Origin: Kitasatospora phosalacinea | GTDB taxonomy: Bacteria; Actinomycetota; Actinomycetes; Streptomycetales; Streptomycetaceae | Length of the DNA: 64,000 bases | NCBI RefSeq assembly: GCF_030268885.1 | Contig: NZ_BSSA01000002.1 | Span: 248,001-312,000, forward strand | Direction: 5' to 3' | Part shown: positions 17,608-26,573 of the stretch, in pieces | How positions within the stretch are numbered: the first letter of the stretch is position 1 | Layout of the letters: the number at the start of each line of letters is the position of its first letter | Notes under the pieces: model-generated | Told to the model about the DNA's origin: nothing | Database searches by the model: none | The model's input: only the letters and a program-made list of their open reading frames with translations | Translations under genes and position numbers: made by a program

Positions 17608-19770
17608 CTAACCGTTGACCTGGATCTCGGCCACCTTGCCGCGGAAGCCGCCGCCGTCGTCGTTGACCGGGACGTTGGTCAGCCAGAGCAGCAGGTACCG
17701 GGTGGTGACCGGGCTGTCCGGCCGCAGGGTGACCCTGGTGCCGGAGCCGGCCGCCACCGAGGCGCCGAAGCTGCGGAAGCCGGACTCGTCGGCGGTCGGC
17801 GGGACGGCGGTGCCGGTGGGGGCGGCCTTCAGCTCGGCCTTGGTGTCGCCGAGGAACTGGACGTCCACCGAGCCGACCCGGCGGGCCGAGCCGAGGTCGA
17901 TCAGGATGCCGGTGCCGGGCCGGTAGGCCCCGCCGAACTGGTCGTTGTAGCGCTGGGTGGTCCAGGCGGTGGACGGGTTGCCGTCGGTGGCGTTCGGCAG
18001 CTCGCTGCTGTGCTCGTCCTTGGTGTCGCCGAAGGCGTTGAACGGGGCCAGCGAGGCGATCGTGAGCTTCTCGCCGGTGCCGGCGGCCGCCGACCCGGTC
18101 GGGGCCGGCGCGGGGCTGCTCTGGGTGCTGCCCGCCTTGTCCTGCTGGTCGTTGACGTACTGGGCCAGCTGCCAGGAGCCGACCGCCACGGTGGAGAGCG
18201 CGACCAGCGCGGCGGTCCACTTCAGCAGGCGGCGCAGTACGCGGCGGCGCGGCGCGGGGGCCGGGACGGGCCCGGTGGGCGCGGCGGGCTCGGTGCGGGG
18301 GAGCGCCTGGGTCGGTGCGCCGGCGGCGTAGCGCGGCCGGGCGGCGGGCAGCGCGCGCAGCGCGGGCGGGACGGGCTGCTCGGGCTGCCGGATCTTCGGC
18401 ATCCGGTTGATCTCCGCCGCCAGCTCGGCGGGGCTGGTGATCGGCTCCTTGTGGTTCGGGGGCTGCTCGCACAGGATCCGCGCGGCGAGCTCCGCGAGGC
18501 CCTTGTGGACACCCGCCCGGACCTGGTCCGGCGGGAGGCAGCCGAGGCCCTTGGGCAGGCCCTGGAGGTCGTAGCGGTCCTCGGGGTAGGGCCAGCGGTG
18601 GGTGAGCGCCGCGTACAGCAGCGCGCCGATCGCCCGGACGTCGGTCAGTTCGGCGTCCTCGGCGGGCAGGCCGCGCAGGGCCGCGTCCACCGCGATGCCG
18701 TTGATCCGGTACTGGCCGCCGTCGGTGCGCAGCACGCACTTGGGGGTGAGCCGCAGGTGCGCCTGGCCGCGCTCGTGGGCGGCGGCGATCGCGTCGGTGA
18801 CCTGGCGGACCATCTGGTACGCGTCGTAGGGCTCCATCGGGCCGTCGGCCAGCAGTTCGCCGAGGTCGTGGGCGCCGGGCAGCCACTCGCGGATGACGTA
18901 GACCAGCTCGCCCTCCTGCACCGCGTCCAGCACCTGGACGAAGCGCGGGTCGCCGAGCAGGGCGGCGCTGCGGGCGGCGGTGAGCACCGACTTGGCGCGG
19001 CGGTGGCCGGCCGCGAGCAGGTGGACGCCGACGGCGCGGCGGAGCTTCTCGTCGACGGCGCGCCAACTGGTGAAGGTCTCCGACTCGGAGATGCACTCCT
19101 CCAGTCGGTAGCGGGCGCCGATCTTGTCGCCGCTGTGCCGCTTCGGAGCGGGCAGCACGGTCGGCAGGGTGGCGGTGTCGGCGTCCAGGGTCTCGGTGCT
19201 GGTGGCGGGGGCGGGCTCGGCCGGCTCGAGCGGCGGCAGCGGGCGGCGCACCCCGCGGCTGCGGGAGGGGCGGTCGGGGCGGGCGCCCTGGGCGGCGAGC
19301 TCGGCGTCGATCTCCTGGGCGGAGAGCGGGGCGGTGGCCTCGGGGGGCAGGCCCTGCGGCTGCTCCGCGGAGCCGTCCCGGGCGGGTGCGGCCGGTGCGG
19401 CGGCGGGTGCGGCGGGGGCGGGCGCGGGGGCGGCTGCCTTCGGACGGGCCGGGCGCAGCGGGGTGGTCTTCGGGTCCGCCTTCGCGGTGCCCTTGCCGTT
19501 GCTCCGGCCGCCGTTCCTCGCGGTGCCCTTCGCTGCGCCCTTCGCCGTGCTGCCGTTGGCGGTGGCCTTCGTCGCGCCGTTCACCGCGCTCTTTGCCGCG
19601 CCCTTCGCCGGCTCCTTCGCCGAGTTCGCGGCGGCGCGGTCGGGCGCGGGCGCGGGGTCGGACCCGTGGTCGGAGCCGGCGCCGGGCTCCGGGCCCGTCG
19701 TCGGCGCGGCCTCGCTCGCCGCCCCGCCCGTCTCGGACGTGTCGACGATCGCCTTGGTGCCGTCAGCCAC
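17608..19770 (-). CDS. Membrane-anchored pseudokinase with extracytoplasmic discoidin-like domain
   Basis: The 720-residue protein has a low-complexity Ala/Gly/Lys/Pro N-terminus (1-210), a kinase-like domain (about 218-455), one transmembrane helix (about 517-538, WTAALVALSTVAVGSWQLAQ) and an extracytoplasmic F5/8-type fold (567-720, with NATDGNPSTAWTTQRY). The kinase part lacks a glycine loop, has HLRLTPKCV where HRDxKxxN should be, and has no DFG, so it is a pseudokinase. In M. tuberculosis the same domains are fused to the C-terminus of MviN/MurJ, where they recruit FhaA after PknB phosphorylation; here the gene follows murJ separately. GTG 19770 is preceded by GGAGG; the ATG at 19806 overlaps that ribosome site. 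Confidence 0.88.
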   Translation of the reverse strand: MADGTKAIVDTSETGGAASEAAPTTGPEPGAGSDHGSDPAPAPDRAAANSAKEPAKGAAKSAVNGATKATANGSTAKGAAKGTARNGGRSNGKGTAKADPKTTPLRPARPKAAAPAPAPAAPAAAPAAPARDGSAEQPQGLPPEATAPLSAQEIDAELAAQGARPDRPSRSRGVRRPLPPLEPAEPAPATSTETLDADTATLPTVLPAPKRHSGDKIGARYRLEECISESETFTSWRAVDEKLRRAVGVHLLAAGHRRAKSVLTAARSAALLGDPRFVQVLDAVQEGELVYVIREWLPGAHDLGELLADGPMEPYDAYQMVRQVTDAIAAAHERGQAHLRLTPKCVLRTDGGQYRINGIAVDAALRGLPAEDAELTDVRAIGALLYAALTHRWPYPEDRYDLQGLPKGLGCLPPDQVRAGVHKGLAELAARILCEQPPNHKEPITSPAELAAEINRMPKIRQPEQPVPPALRALPAARPRYAAGAPTQALPRTEPAAPTGPVPAPAPRRRVLRRLLKWTAALVALSTVAVGSWQLAQYVNDQQDKAGSTQSSPAPAPTGSAAAGTGEKLTIASLAPFNAFGDTKDEHSSELPNATDGNPSTAWTTQRYNDQFGGAYRPGTGILIDLGSARRVGSVDVQFLGDTKAELKAAPTGTAVPPTADESGFRSFGASVAAGSGTRVTLRPDSPVTTRYLLLWLTNVPVNDDGGGFRGKVAEIQVNG

Positions 19771-19949
19771 CGTGGTCCTGCCTCCCCTTGAGTCGCCCCG
19801 GTCCATCCCTGGACGGTCGACGTTCCGTTGCCTGCCGGAGCGGTCGGCCGTGCAGGGTCAATTGTGCCCACTTCCGGACCCCAGGTACGACCTCTGGGAG
19901 TGGCGGGAGGTTGCCCGGTGCCCCACTTCCGGCGGAACAGCAGACGAAC

Positions 19950-19984
19950 GGGCCGGAGCCGGGGGCGAACCCCGACTCCGGCCC
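19950..19984 (-). terminator. Terminator after murJ
   Basis: A 15-bp stem with one mismatch (GGGCCGGAGCCGGGG with CCCCGACTCCGGCCC) and a 5-base GCGAA loop lies in the 291-base gap between murJ and the pseudokinase gene. The gap also holds the inverted repeat GTTGACG-GCT-CGTCAAC (20027-20043) and a direct repeat near 19864 and 19918. Confidence 0.7.
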
Positions 19985-20026
19985 GGGAGAAGCGTACTGA
20001 GGATCCGACGGTTCGTCCGCGTCCGG

Positions 20027-20043
20027 GTTGACGGCTCGTCAAC
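20027..20043. repeat. Short inverted repeat next to the murJ stop
   Basis: GTTGACG and CGTCAAC are separated by GCT. It lies 19 bases past the murJ stop and may be a weak hairpin or a protein-binding site. Confidence 0.4.
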
Positions 20044-20061
20044 GCGGCGCCCGCGGGCGGT

Positions 20062-22452
20062 TCAGCGGCCGAGCCGCCTGCGGACCATTCCGGTGAGCGC
20101 GCCGAGCTCCTCGATGCGCATCTTGCGGGCCAGCACCAGGAAGACCGCGAGCTGCGCGCCGCCCGCGACCAGCAGGGTCAGCACGTTGCCGATCCAGCCG
20201 TCCAGCACCTGCAGGGCGAGCAGTTCGAGGGCCAGGCCGACGGCGGCGGCGGGCAGCGAGGCGATCGCCAGCCGGACGTAGGTCTTGGTGATCCGGGCGG
20301 TGTCCAGGCCGCCGACCTTGGCCTTGAGCTTCGGCACCGCGACGGACACGCCGACCGCGTAGGAGAGGCCGTAGCCCAGCGCCATGCCGGTGACCGCCCA
20401 CTGCGCGGGCAGCACCAGCCAGCACAGCACCGCGGTGGCGGCCTGGGTGAGCGCCACCCAGACGGTGTTGGAGAACGGCGTGCGGGTGTCCTCGTAGGCG
20501 TAGAAGCCGCGCAGCAGCACGTACTGCACCGAGTACGGGACCAGGCCGAGGGCGAAGGCGGAGAGCATGTAGCCGACCGCGGTGGTGCCGTGGGCGACGG
20601 CGCCGCCGTTGCCCAGGCCGTAGATCGAGGAGCCGATCACCGGTCCCAGCGACAGGAACAGGAACGCGGCCGGGACGATCGCCACCGCCGAGGTGCGCAG
20701 GCCGTACGAGAGGTCGTCGCGGACGGCGCCGGAGTCCTGGTCGGCGGCGGCCCGGGAGAGCCGGGGGAGCACCGCGCTCATCACCGAGACGGTGATGACG
20801 GCCATCGGCAGCTGCCAGATCAGCAGCGCGTTGGAGTACGCGGCCAGGCCGACGCCGAGGTGGCCGTCCTGCTCGGCGGCCTTGCCGGCCGCGGTGGCCA
20901 GCTGGGTGACCACCAGGAAGCCGGCCTGGTTGGCCAGCACGAACAGGAAGGTCCACTTGGCGAGGCGGGCGGCCTTGCCCAGGCCGTGGCCGCGCCAGTC
21001 GAAGCGCGGCCGGAAGGAGAAGCCCGCCGCCCGCAGGTACGGGATCATCGCCAGCGCCTGCACGGCCAGGCCCAGCATGGTGCCGATGCCGAGCAGCCGG
21101 ACGCCCTCGGGGGAGATCGACTGCGGGGTGACCTCGGTGTGCTGGAAGGTGCCGTACACCGCGATGTACATCACGAAGGTGAAGATCACCACGACGTTGT
21201 TCAGGACCGGCGTCCACATCATCGCGCCGAACCGGCCGCGCGCGTTGAGGATCTGGCCCATCACCACGTGCACGCCCATGAAGAAGATGGTCGGCAGGCA
21301 GTACCGGGCCAGCGCCACCGTGGTGTCGGCGCTCGCCTGGTCGCGCATCAGTGCGTGCGAGATCAGCTGCACCAGCACCGGAGCGGCCAGCACCGCCACG
21401 AACACCACGCCCGCCAGGCCGGTCACCACCAGGGTGAGCAGCCGGTTCGCGTAGGCGGTGCCGCCGTCCTCGTCGTTCTTCATGCTGCGCACCAGCTGCG
21501 GCACGAACACCGCGTTCAGCGCGCCGCCGCCGATCAGGATGTACAGCAGGGTGGGCAGGGTGTTGGCGGCGTTGTACGAGTCGCCCATCGAGGCGACGCC
21601 GATCGCGGCGGCGATCACCATGGTGCGCAGGAAGCCGGTGCCCCGGGAGACCAGGGTGCCGGCCGCCATCACGGCGCTGGAGTTCAGCAGCCCGGCGACC
21701 CGGCCGCCGCCGTCGGCGGGGCGGTCCGGCTCCGCGGGGGCCTCCGACGGGGCCGGCCCGGGCGCGAGGGCGGGTGTCGCCGGGCCGGTGGGCGCGGCCG
21801 CGGCGGCGGCCGCGTTCGCCTCCAGCACGGCGGCGTCGGCCTGCAGCACCGCCTCCTCCTCGGACAGCGGGGGGTCGAACTCGATCGGCGGCACGTACGG
21901 GCGCCGCTCCTCCTCCGCGGCGGGCCCGGGCCGCTCCGGCCCGTCCTCCGCGGGCCCGTCGGCGGTCGCCGACAGCAGGGAGTCCACCCCGACGTAGTCC
22001 TCCGCGGGCTCGGGGTCGGTCTCGACCTTCCACCGCGGCCCGGCCGTGCCGTCCTCCGCGTCGGCCTCCGTGCCGTTCTCCGCGTCGGCCTCCGGCTCGG
22101 GCCGCGCCTCGGTGCCCGCCTGCGCCGCGACCTCGGCGGCGATCGACGCCCAGCGCGGGGCCGGGGCGGTCAGCTGCAGGGTGGCCTCGGGCCCGCGCTC
22201 GCTCTGGCCGGGCACCGCGGCCGACCCCTCGGGGGTGTCCGTCTCGTCGGGGCCGGCCCCCGGCAGGTCGATCGCGCCGTACGGGTCCGCGCTCCCGAAC
22301 GCCTCGGCGGCGTACGGGTCGTGGGCGTAGGTGTCGGCGACGTACCAGTCGGCGGCCGGGTCCGCGGGGGCGGCGGACCGGGTGCCGCCCGGGCGCTCCT
22401 GGGGCGGGCCGCCGCCCTGGTCCTGGGTTGCTCGCTCGCTCCGCTCGTTCAT
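20062..22452 (-). CDS. murJ: Lipid II flippase MurJ (MviN)
   Basis: MurJ exports lipid II across the membrane for peptidoglycan synthesis. The C-terminal 540 residues carry about 14 transmembrane segments, starting at VMAAGTLVSRGTGFLRTMVI near residue 260 and including GGGALNAVFVPQLV and VLRGFYAYEDTRTPFSNT. The first 245 residues are an acidic, Pro/Ala/Glu-rich cytoplasmic extension absent from E. coli MurJ but common in actinobacteria. It lies 51 bases after the DUF6049 gene and upstream of the pseudokinase gene on the same strand. Context is wall synthesis control. Confidence 0.94.
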   Translation of the reverse strand: MNERSERATQDQGGGPPQERPGGTRSAAPADPAADWYVADTYAHDPYAAEAFGSADPYGAIDLPGAGPDETDTPEGSAAVPGQSERGPEATLQLTAPAPRWASIAAEVAAQAGTEARPEPEADAENGTEADAEDGTAGPRWKVETDPEPAEDYVGVDSLLSATADGPAEDGPERPGPAAEEERRPYVPPIEFDPPLSEEEAVLQADAAVLEANAAAAAAAPTGPATPALAPGPAPSEAPAEPDRPADGGGRVAGLLNSSAVMAAGTLVSRGTGFLRTMVIAAAIGVASMGDSYNAANTLPTLLYILIGGGALNAVFVPQLVRSMKNDEDGGTAYANRLLTLVVTGLAGVVFVAVLAAPVLVQLISHALMRDQASADTTVALARYCLPTIFFMGVHVVMGQILNARGRFGAMMWTPVLNNVVVIFTFVMYIAVYGTFQHTEVTPQSISPEGVRLLGIGTMLGLAVQALAMIPYLRAAGFSFRPRFDWRGHGLGKAARLAKWTFLFVLANQAGFLVVTQLATAAGKAAEQDGHLGVGLAAYSNALLIWQLPMAVITVSVMSAVLPRLSRAAADQDSGAVRDDLSYGLRTSAVAIVPAAFLFLSLGPVIGSSIYGLGNGGAVAHGTTAVGYMLSAFALGLVPYSVQYVLLRGFYAYEDTRTPFSNTVWVALTQAATAVLCWLVLPAQWAVTGMALGYGLSYAVGVSVAVPKLKAKVGGLDTARITKTYVRLAIASLPAAAVGLALELLALQVLDGWIGNVLTLLVAGGAQLAVFLVLARKMRIEELGALTGMVRRRLGR

Positions 22453-22503
22453 GCCACCAATCCACGTCAGAGAGGGGGATGGGCGCCCGGGGGGTGGGGC
22501 GGC

Positions 22504-24843
22504 CTAGTGATCCACCTTCTCATCACCGGCGACCCGATCGGTGTCATCCGCAGCGGACGAGGGGTCCGCGTCGGACGGCGCCGCGGGGCCGGACCCGGCC
22601 CCGCCGGGGCCGTCGGCCGGGCGGTCCGGGTCCTCGTCGACCTCGCCGGCCGCCCGGCGCTTCTTGCGCTGCAGGGAGAACCGCACCCCGGCCAGGACCA
22701 TCAGCACGGTGCCGCCGGCGATCACGTACATCACGCCGCTGGCCACCGAGGTGACGTCGACGGTGAACTCCATCGCCTCGCCGTAGGGGCGGGCGTCCGG
22801 ACCGGTGGTCCACAGCTGGGCGGTCACCTGGACCGGGCCGTTGACCTGGGCCTCGACCGGGAAGCGGAGCGAGGAGTTGGTGGTGGCGTCCAGCACCAGC
22901 GGCTGGATCGGGTAGTCGATCCGCAGCCGGTTCGGCTGGGTGGAGACGACGCGCAGCTCCAGGTTGCCGACCGACTGGGTCAGCCCGTTCTTGACGCTGA
23001 CCAGCATCGTCGCGTTGTCGCCGGGCAGCGTCACCACGCTCTTCTGGACCACCCGGACCGCGGCCTTCAGGTTGTCCAGGTAGGTGCGCACCCCGCTCCG
23101 GTACTCGGTGCCGGCCTTCGGCTGGTCGCGCCACTCGGTGGACATCGAGCGCACCATCGCGGCGCTGAACGACTCCCGCACCCGCTCCGGCCGGCTGAGG
23201 ATCATCATCAGCTGGTCCACGCCGTCCTGGAGCTGCATGGTGGCCGTCAGCTCGGCGGTGGACAGCTCCCCGGCGGCCGCGTCGGACGGGTAGGACCCCG
23301 GGACGGCGGTGTTCGCCTCCTCGTCCGCGGTCATCCCCGCGACCTTCTCCAGCGTCGCCCGGGCCACCCAGCCCCCGGCCGCGGCCTCCCGCACCGACTC
23401 GCTCAGCGCCTTCGCGGTGCCGACGGTCAGCGCGCGGGGCGGCAGCACCAGCAGGCCGCGCGGGTGCTCCGGCTGCTGGTGGGCGATGGCCATGGTCTCG
23501 GCGAGGAAGTGCTGCTCGGTCAGGGTGCGGTCGTGCTCCGAGACCAGGTCCGACTGGAACATCGCGGCGAGCACCTGGTCGGAGACCACCGCGGTCTGCC
23601 CGTTGCCGATCGGCCGGGCCGCGCCCGGCGTGAAGGGCAGCTTGTCGGACTCCGGCAGCGACGTGCCGTCGACCAGCACGATCCGCCCGCCCGCGACGGC
23701 CGCCACCGACGCGGTGCGCTGGTCCAGCAGGCCCCGGTACGGCCAGGCGACGTCCGAGCGGGCGTCCACCGACAGCCGGGCCTCGGTGGTGATCTGCCCG
23801 GCCGTCACCGCCTTGCGCAGCGCGTTGTCCATCCCGTTCAGCCCGGCGCCGTGGTGCGCGATCGAGGCCAGGTCGGGGTCGGCGTACGGCAGCGAGACCA
23901 CCGCGCTGCCCGGGGCGGCCAGCGCGGTGCGCAGCTTCGCCAGCCAGGTCGTCGCCGCGTCGCGGCCGGTGCCCGGGACGGTGTTCTCCTCGCTCGCGGA
24001 CTCGCCGGAGGTGCCGGGCTTCTGCACCCGGTACGACTTGGTCATCGCGTACACGGTGTCCAGCAGGTTGGGGTCGATCGCCCAGGTCAGGTTCGGCATG
24101 TCGGTGCCGAGCTCGACCAGCTGGTTCAGCCGCCCGTCGCCGGTCAGCTCGGCGGCCAGGCTGTCGTCGCGCAGCACCGGCGTCTGGTCGGCGTCCGCCA
24201 TCGTCTGGGCGACCAGCACCGGCGCGTGGGTGAGCGGCCAGACCACGGCCAGCTGCGAGGGCTGGGCGCTCTCCTTGCCCTGGTACGGCAGGTACGTCCG
24301 GCCGATGCCCAGCGGGTGGGGCTGCTCGCCGCCGGTGCTGCCCCAGACGTCCACCGCCAGCTCGTAGGGGCCGGTGTCCCTGACGCTCAGCGCGGAGACC
24401 GGCACGGTCAGGGTGAAGTCCTCGCTCTGGCCGGGCGCCAGGTCGCCGACGGCCTTGGTCGGCTGGTCCAGGGACAGGCCGTCCAGGGTGCTCGGGGTGG
24501 TGCGGGACTCGGCCAGGTCGATCTCGCTGCGGGTCTTCATCGGCCGGGCCTGCGGCTTGCGGACCTTCACGGTCGGCGCCTTGAGGGTCGCCTGGCCGGA
24601 GTTGAGGACCTTGCCGGTGATCGTCACGTTCCCGTTCTCGTGCGCGACCTTCGGCGCCACGGCGTCGATCTCCACCACGGCCGGGTAGTCGGCCGTCGCG
24701 GCCGGTCCGGCCGCCGCCGGGGCGGCGCACAGGACGCCGACCAGCCCGCTCGCGAGCAGGGCGGCGGAGGCCCTGGCCAGCAGGCCCGTCCACCGTCCGC
24801 GACGCGCCGTCACTGCCGCGTTCCGCCCGGTCCGCTCGTCCAC
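22504..24843 (-). CDS. DUF6049 family secreted, membrane-anchored protein
   Basis: This 779-residue protein has a signal peptide (residues about 20-45, ASAALLASGLVGVLCAAPAA), a long extracytoplasmic region, and one C-terminal transmembrane helix (SGVMYVIAGGTVLMVLAGVR) followed by a basic, then acidic tail. The N-terminal part (ENGNVTITGKVLNSGQATL) resembles an Ig-like fold. The counterpart in M. tuberculosis is Rv3909, also upstream of mviN. Conserved linkage to murJ suggests a role in envelope assembly; the molecular function is unknown. Confidence 0.8.
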   Translation of the reverse strand: MDERTGRNAAVTARRGRWTGLLARASAALLASGLVGVLCAAPAAAGPAATADYPAVVEIDAVAPKVAHENGNVTITGKVLNSGQATLKAPTVKVRKPQARPMKTRSEIDLAESRTTPSTLDGLSLDQPTKAVGDLAPGQSEDFTLTVPVSALSVRDTGPYELAVDVWGSTGGEQPHPLGIGRTYLPYQGKESAQPSQLAVVWPLTHAPVLVAQTMADADQTPVLRDDSLAAELTGDGRLNQLVELGTDMPNLTWAIDPNLLDTVYAMTKSYRVQKPGTSGESASEENTVPGTGRDAATTWLAKLRTALAAPGSAVVSLPYADPDLASIAHHGAGLNGMDNALRKAVTAGQITTEARLSVDARSDVAWPYRGLLDQRTASVAAVAGGRIVLVDGTSLPESDKLPFTPGAARPIGNGQTAVVSDQVLAAMFQSDLVSEHDRTLTEQHFLAETMAIAHQQPEHPRGLLVLPPRALTVGTAKALSESVREAAAGGWVARATLEKVAGMTADEEANTAVPGSYPSDAAAGELSTAELTATMQLQDGVDQLMMILSRPERVRESFSAAMVRSMSTEWRDQPKAGTEYRSGVRTYLDNLKAAVRVVQKSVVTLPGDNATMLVSVKNGLTQSVGNLELRVVSTQPNRLRIDYPIQPLVLDATTNSSLRFPVEAQVNGPVQVTAQLWTTGPDARPYGEAMEFTVDVTSVASGVMYVIAGGTVLMVLAGVRFSLQRKKRRAAGEVDEDPDRPADGPGGAGSGPAAPSDADPSSAADDTDRVAGDEKVDH

Positions 24844-25037
24844 GCGCGTCCTCGCCGTTCCCGATCGTCTCGATCACTCCACGCACCGCCGCGGCCGCCC
24901 CGACCGCGCGGGCCCCTGCCGAGGAGCGCCCACCCGGCATGGTAACGACGCCGTCCGGCCCGCAGTGTCGCGGCCCGGGAGCTGCCGGGGCGGCCCGGCG
25001 GCGCGAAACGGGAGGGCGGCGGAGCGGGCCGGGCACG

Positions 25038-25043
25038 TACCCT
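25038..25043 (+). promoter_or_regulatory. -10 element for leaderless cca
   Basis: TACCCT ends 8 bases before the cca GTG, and no ribosome site lies between. This placement implies the transcript starts at or next to the start codon. No clear -35 is visible. Confidence 0.45.
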
Positions 25044-25051
25044 TGTGAGCC

Positions 25052-26545
25052 GTGTCCACTGCCAATGCGTCCAGCGCCAATCATTCCAGCTCCGCCGACC
25101 GGGTCGCCCTGCCGGGGCTGACCGAGGCGCAGACCCTCGGCCTGCAGGAACTGCTGCGGGTCTCCCCGGTCGCCGACGAGATCGCCCGCCGCTTCCAGGA
25201 GGCCGGCCACCGGCTGTCGCTGGTCGGCGGGTCGGTCCGGGACGCCCTGCTCGGCCGGCTCGGCAACGACCTCGACTTCACCACCGACGCCCGCCCGCAG
25301 CAGATCCTCAAGCTGGTCAAGGGCTGGGCCGACGCGGTCTGGGACGTGGGCATCGCGTTCGGCACCGTCGGAGCCCGCAAGGACACCCCCGAGGGCTCGT
25401 TCCTGATCGAGATCACCACCTACCGCAGCGAGGCGTACGACCGCACCTCGCGCAAGCCCGAGGTCAGCTACGGCGACTCGATCGAGCAGGACCTGGTGCG
25501 CCGCGACTTCACCGTCAACGCGATGGCCGTCGACCTGCCCGGCCGCGGCTTCGTCGACCCGCACCGCGGCCTGGAGGACCTGGAGGCCCGGGTGCTGCGC
25601 ACCCCCGCCACCCCCGAGGAGTCCTTCTCCGACGACCCGCTGCGGATGATGCGGGCCGCCCGCTTCGCCGCCCAGCTGGACTTCGACCCGGCGCCCGAGG
25701 TGGTCGCCGCGATGACCGCGATGGCCGAGCGGATCACCATCGTCTCGGCCGAGCGCGTCCAGGCCGAGCTGAACAAGCTGCTGCTCGCCGAGCACCCGGT
25801 CAAGGGCCTGCGCCTGCTGGTCGACACCGGCCTGGCCGACTTCGTGCTGCCCGAGCTCCCGGCGCTGCGCCTGGAGAGCGACGAGCACCACCGGCACAAG
25901 GACGTCTACGAGCACTCGCTGACCGTCCTGGAGCAGGCCATCGCGCTGGAGACCGAGGGCCCCGACCTGGTGCTGCGGCTGGCCGCGCTGCTGCACGACA
26001 TCGGCAAGCCGCGCACCCGCCGCTTCGAGTCGGACGGCCGGGTCTCCTTCCACCACCACGAGGTGGTCGGCGCCAAGATGACCCGCAAGCGGATGCGCGA
26101 GCTCAAGTACTCCAACGAACTGGTCGGCGAGGTCTCCCGGCTGGTCGAGCTGCACCTGCGCTTCCACGGCTACGGCGGCGGCGAGTGGACCGACTCCGCG
26201 GTGCGCCGCTACGTCACCGACGCCGGGCCGCTGCTGACCAGGCTGCACAAGCTGACCCGCTCCGACTGCACCACCCGCAACAAGCGCAAGGCCGCCGCGC
26301 TGGCCCGCACCTACGACTCGCTGGAGGAGCGGATCACCGCGCTCCAGGCGAAGGAGGAGCTGGACGCGATCCGTCCCGCGCTGGACGGCAACGAGATCAT
26401 GCAGCTGCTCGGCCTGCGCCCCGGACCGGCGGTCGGCCGGGCCTACAAGCACCTGCTCGAACTGCGCCTGGAGAACGGCCCGATGGAGCACGAGGAGGCG
26501 GTGGCCGCCCTCCGCGCCTGGTGGGCGGAGCAGCCGCAGGACTGA
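25052..26545 (+). CDS. cca: CCA tRNA nucleotidyltransferase / poly(A) polymerase family
   Basis: The enzyme adds or repairs the 3' CCA end of tRNAs. In 497 residues it has the nucleotidyltransferase motif GGSVRDALLGRLGNDLDF (about 64-81), RRDFTVNAMAVDL, the head-domain motif DDPLRMMRAARFAAQL, and an HD domain with LLHDIGKPRTRRF. The GTG start is supported by the -10 element 8 bases upstream. It is divergent from the DUF6049 gene; the same pairing is found in M. tuberculosis (pcnA). Confidence 0.94.
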   Translation: MSTANASSANHSSSADRVALPGLTEAQTLGLQELLRVSPVADEIARRFQEAGHRLSLVGGSVRDALLGRLGNDLDFTTDARPQQILKLVKGWADAVWDVGIAFGTVGARKDTPEGSFLIEITTYRSEAYDRTSRKPEVSYGDSIEQDLVRRDFTVNAMAVDLPGRGFVDPHRGLEDLEARVLRTPATPEESFSDDPLRMMRAARFAAQLDFDPAPEVVAAMTAMAERITIVSAERVQAELNKLLLAEHPVKGLRLLVDTGLADFVLPELPALRLESDEHHRHKDVYEHSLTVLEQAIALETEGPDLVLRLAALLHDIGKPRTRRFESDGRVSFHHHEVVGAKMTRKRMRELKYSNELVGEVSRLVELHLRFHGYGGGEWTDSAVRRYVTDAGPLLTRLHKLTRSDCTTRNKRKAAALARTYDSLEERITALQAKEELDAIRPALDGNEIMQLLGLRPGPAVGRAYKHLLELRLENGPMEHEEAVAALRAWWAEQPQD

Positions 26546-26573
26546 CGCCCGCCCGGCGCCGCCCCGCGGTGGG

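Noticed and set aside
22544..26491. Very long open frame of more than 1300 codons on the minus strand
   Set aside because: It overlaps the cca gene and the DUF6049 gene in other frames; the translation is Arg/Gly/Pro/Val-rich shadow sequence without domains, as expected at this GC content.
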